Source of the DNA: an uncultured Bacteroidia bacterium
GTDB taxonomy: Bacteria; Bacteroidota; Bacteroidia; Bacteroidales; UBA932
Direction of reading: 5' to 3'
DNA length: 36,329 nt
NCBI GenBank assembly: GCA_902798975.1
Contig: CADBYT010000025.1
Coordinates: 1 to 36,329 of the forward strand
A program made the position numbers and the translations under genes. The notes beneath the pieces are model-generated. The model saw only the letters and a list, made by a program, of their open reading frames with translations, had not been told where the DNA came from and searched no databases. Each line of letters starts with the position of its first letter. Position 1 is the first letter of the stretch. Positions 35,093 to 36,329 of the stretch are shown one piece after another.

Positions 35093-35917
35093 ATGGCAGT
35101 TAGAAAATTCAAACCGGTTACTCCCGGTCAGAGAAACAAAGTGATCAGCACCTTCGAGGAGATCACCGCGAAGAAACCCCAGAAATCATTGTGCGAGCCC
35201 CTCAAGAGCTCCGGCGGACGCAACAACACCGGTCAGATGACCGTGCGTTACATTGGTGGCGGTCACAAGAGAATGTACCGCATCATCGACTTCCGCCGCG
35301 CCAAGGACGAGTGCACCGCCACGGTCCAGACCATCGAGTATGATCCGAACCGCAGCGCCCGCATCGCCCTCGTGCAATACGAAGACGGAGAGAAGAGATA
35401 CATCATCGCTCCGAAAGGACTCAAGGTAGGTCAGGTGATCGCTTCCGGCAGCGGCGTCGCTCCGGAGGTCGGCAACTGCCTCCCGCTCAGCGAAATTCCT
35501 GTTGGTACCCTCGTGCACTGCATCGAGCTCCGTCCCGGCCAGGGCGCCGCTATGGCCCGTTCCGCCGGTACGTTCGCGCAGCTTGCCGCCCGCGAAGGGA
35601 CCCACGCCGTGCTCCGTCTGCCTTCCGGCGAGACCCGCATGGTGCTCGTGTCCTGCCGCGCCACGGTTGGTGAGGTGTCCAACACTGAACACAACCTGGA
35701 GAGCCACGGCAAGGCCGGCCGTCGTCGCTGGCTGGGCAAGCGCCCGCACAACCGTGGTGTTGTGATGAACCCGCACGATCACCCGATGGGTGGTGGTGAA
35801 GGCCGCGCTTCCGGTGGACACCCGCGTTCCCGTAAGGGTCTCCCTGCAAAGGGCTACAAGACGCGTAATCCGAAGGCCGCTTCCAACAAGTTCATCATCG
35901 AGAGAAGAAAGAAATAA
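35093..35917 (+). CDS. rplB: 50S ribosomal protein L2
   Basis: 274 residues, full length; [20 protein letters not shown] and [17 protein letters not shown] are intact, including the His of the peptidyl-transferase-proximal loop. A purine-rich GGGAGGG lies upstream of the ATG. Confidence 0.97.
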   Translation: MAVRKFKPVTPGQRNKVISTFEEITAKKPQKSLCEPLKSSGGRNNTGQMTVRYIGGGHKRMYRIIDFRRAKDECTATVQTIEYDPNRSARIALVQYEDGEKRYIIAPKGLKVGQVIASGSGVAPEVGNCLPLSEIPVGTLVHCIELRPGQGAAMARSAGTFAQLAAREGTHAVLRLPSGETRMVLVSCRATVGEVSNTEHNLESHGKAGRRRWLGKRPHNRGVVMNPHDHPMGGGEGRASGGHPRSRKGLPAKGYKTRNPKAASNKFIIERRKK

Positions 35918-35938
35918 CAGGAATTAACTTTTGAGATT

Positions 35939-36211
35939 ATGAGTCGTTCTTTAAGAAAAGGTCCCTATATCCAGGAAGCCCTGGAGAAGAGAGTTCTTGC
36001 TATGAATGATGGTAGCAAGAAGAAGGAAGTGGTCAAGACCTGGTCCCGTGCCAGCATGATCTCTCCTGACTTTATCGGCCATACGATCGCCGTTCACAAC
36101 GGGAACAAGTTCATCCCTGTGTACGTCACCGAGCAGATGGTCGGCCACAAGCTGGGCGAGTTCGCCCCCACCCGCAACTTTAGAGGTCATTCAGGTAACA
36201 ATAAGAAGTAA
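35939..36211 (+). CDS. rpsS: 30S ribosomal protein S19
   Basis: 90 residues, full length; [18 protein letters not shown] and [15 protein letters not shown] are typical. Confidence 0.97.
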   Translation: MSRSLRKGPYIQEALEKRVLAMNDGSKKKEVVKTWSRASMISPDFIGHTIAVHNGNKFIPVYVTEQMVGHKLGEFAPTRNFRGHSGNNKK

Positions 36212-36216
36212 TCATT

Positions 36217-36329
36217 ATGGGAAAGCGTAAAAGACTTATGGCCGAGCGCCTCAAGGAGGCGAAGAAGGTTACAGCTGTTGCCAAGCTGAATGACGTCCCC
36301 ACCTCTCCCCGCAAGATGCGTCTGGTGGC
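36217..36329 (+). CDS. rplV: 50S ribosomal protein L22 (3' partial)
   Basis: 37 codons before the window ends; [17 protein letters not shown] matches the L22 N-terminal region and the gene is in its usual place after rpsS. Confidence 0.92.
   Translation, partial: MGKRKRLMAERLKEAKKVTAVAKLNDVPTSPRKMRLV

Overview
The window reads as a chromosomal segment of a fairly GC-rich member of the Bacteroidota, most likely order Bacteroidales. This is inferred from -33/-7 promoters of the TTTG / TAnnTTTG type, fimbrillin-like surface lipoproteins, the gene order sigma54 activator - lptE - hypothetical - secG, 158-residue-type S7 and 705-residue EF-G, and dense convergent and overlapping operons.

Layout. 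(1) 1-2272: 3' part of a fimbrillin-like adhesin with Gly-rich repeats, then a repeat-rich gap. (2) 2273-10017: a small beta-barrel protein on the minus strand, then a plus-strand operon: TolC-like protein, HlyD/YbhG-like adaptor, two ABC ATPases, two ABC-2 permeases (a complete tripartite exporter), nitroreductase, metallo-beta-lactamase-fold hydrolase. (3) 9992-13676, minus strand: a compact type II fatty-acid/polyketide-like operon (ACP, FabZ-like dehydratase, stand-alone ketosynthase-like protein, FabF-like ketosynthase, FabG-like reductase, lipoprotein). (4) 13808-18488: a damaged clpB, then minus-strand secG, a hypothetical gene, lptE and a sigma54 activator. (5) 18564-20213: an OmpA-domain lipoprotein. 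(6) 20449-23717: rpsL, rpsG (broken), fusA, rpsJ, followed by a CAT-anticodon tRNA. (7) 23891-27189: repeat-rich gap, an 846-residue fimbrillin-like lipoprotein and a tiny upstream ORF. (8) 27387-33199: porin, cdaA, mutS2, yraN, manC. (9) 33515 to the end: rplC, rplD, rplW, rplB, rpsS, partial rplV.

Most unusual points. A roughly 105-base structured repeat sits upstream of both halves of a split ribosomal-protein operon; its outer arms differ between copies but remain self-complementary. A second dispersed repeat of about 95 bases lies just 3' of both fimbrillin-like genes. rpsG lacks about 88 nt, and clpB lacks two internal blocks of similar size as well as its N-domain, so either the assembly is damaged here or these genes are really broken. 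The small FAS-like operon includes a lone protein resembling the chain-length-factor-like ketosynthases of aryl-polyene pathways. All family names come from reading the translations; no database search was run.
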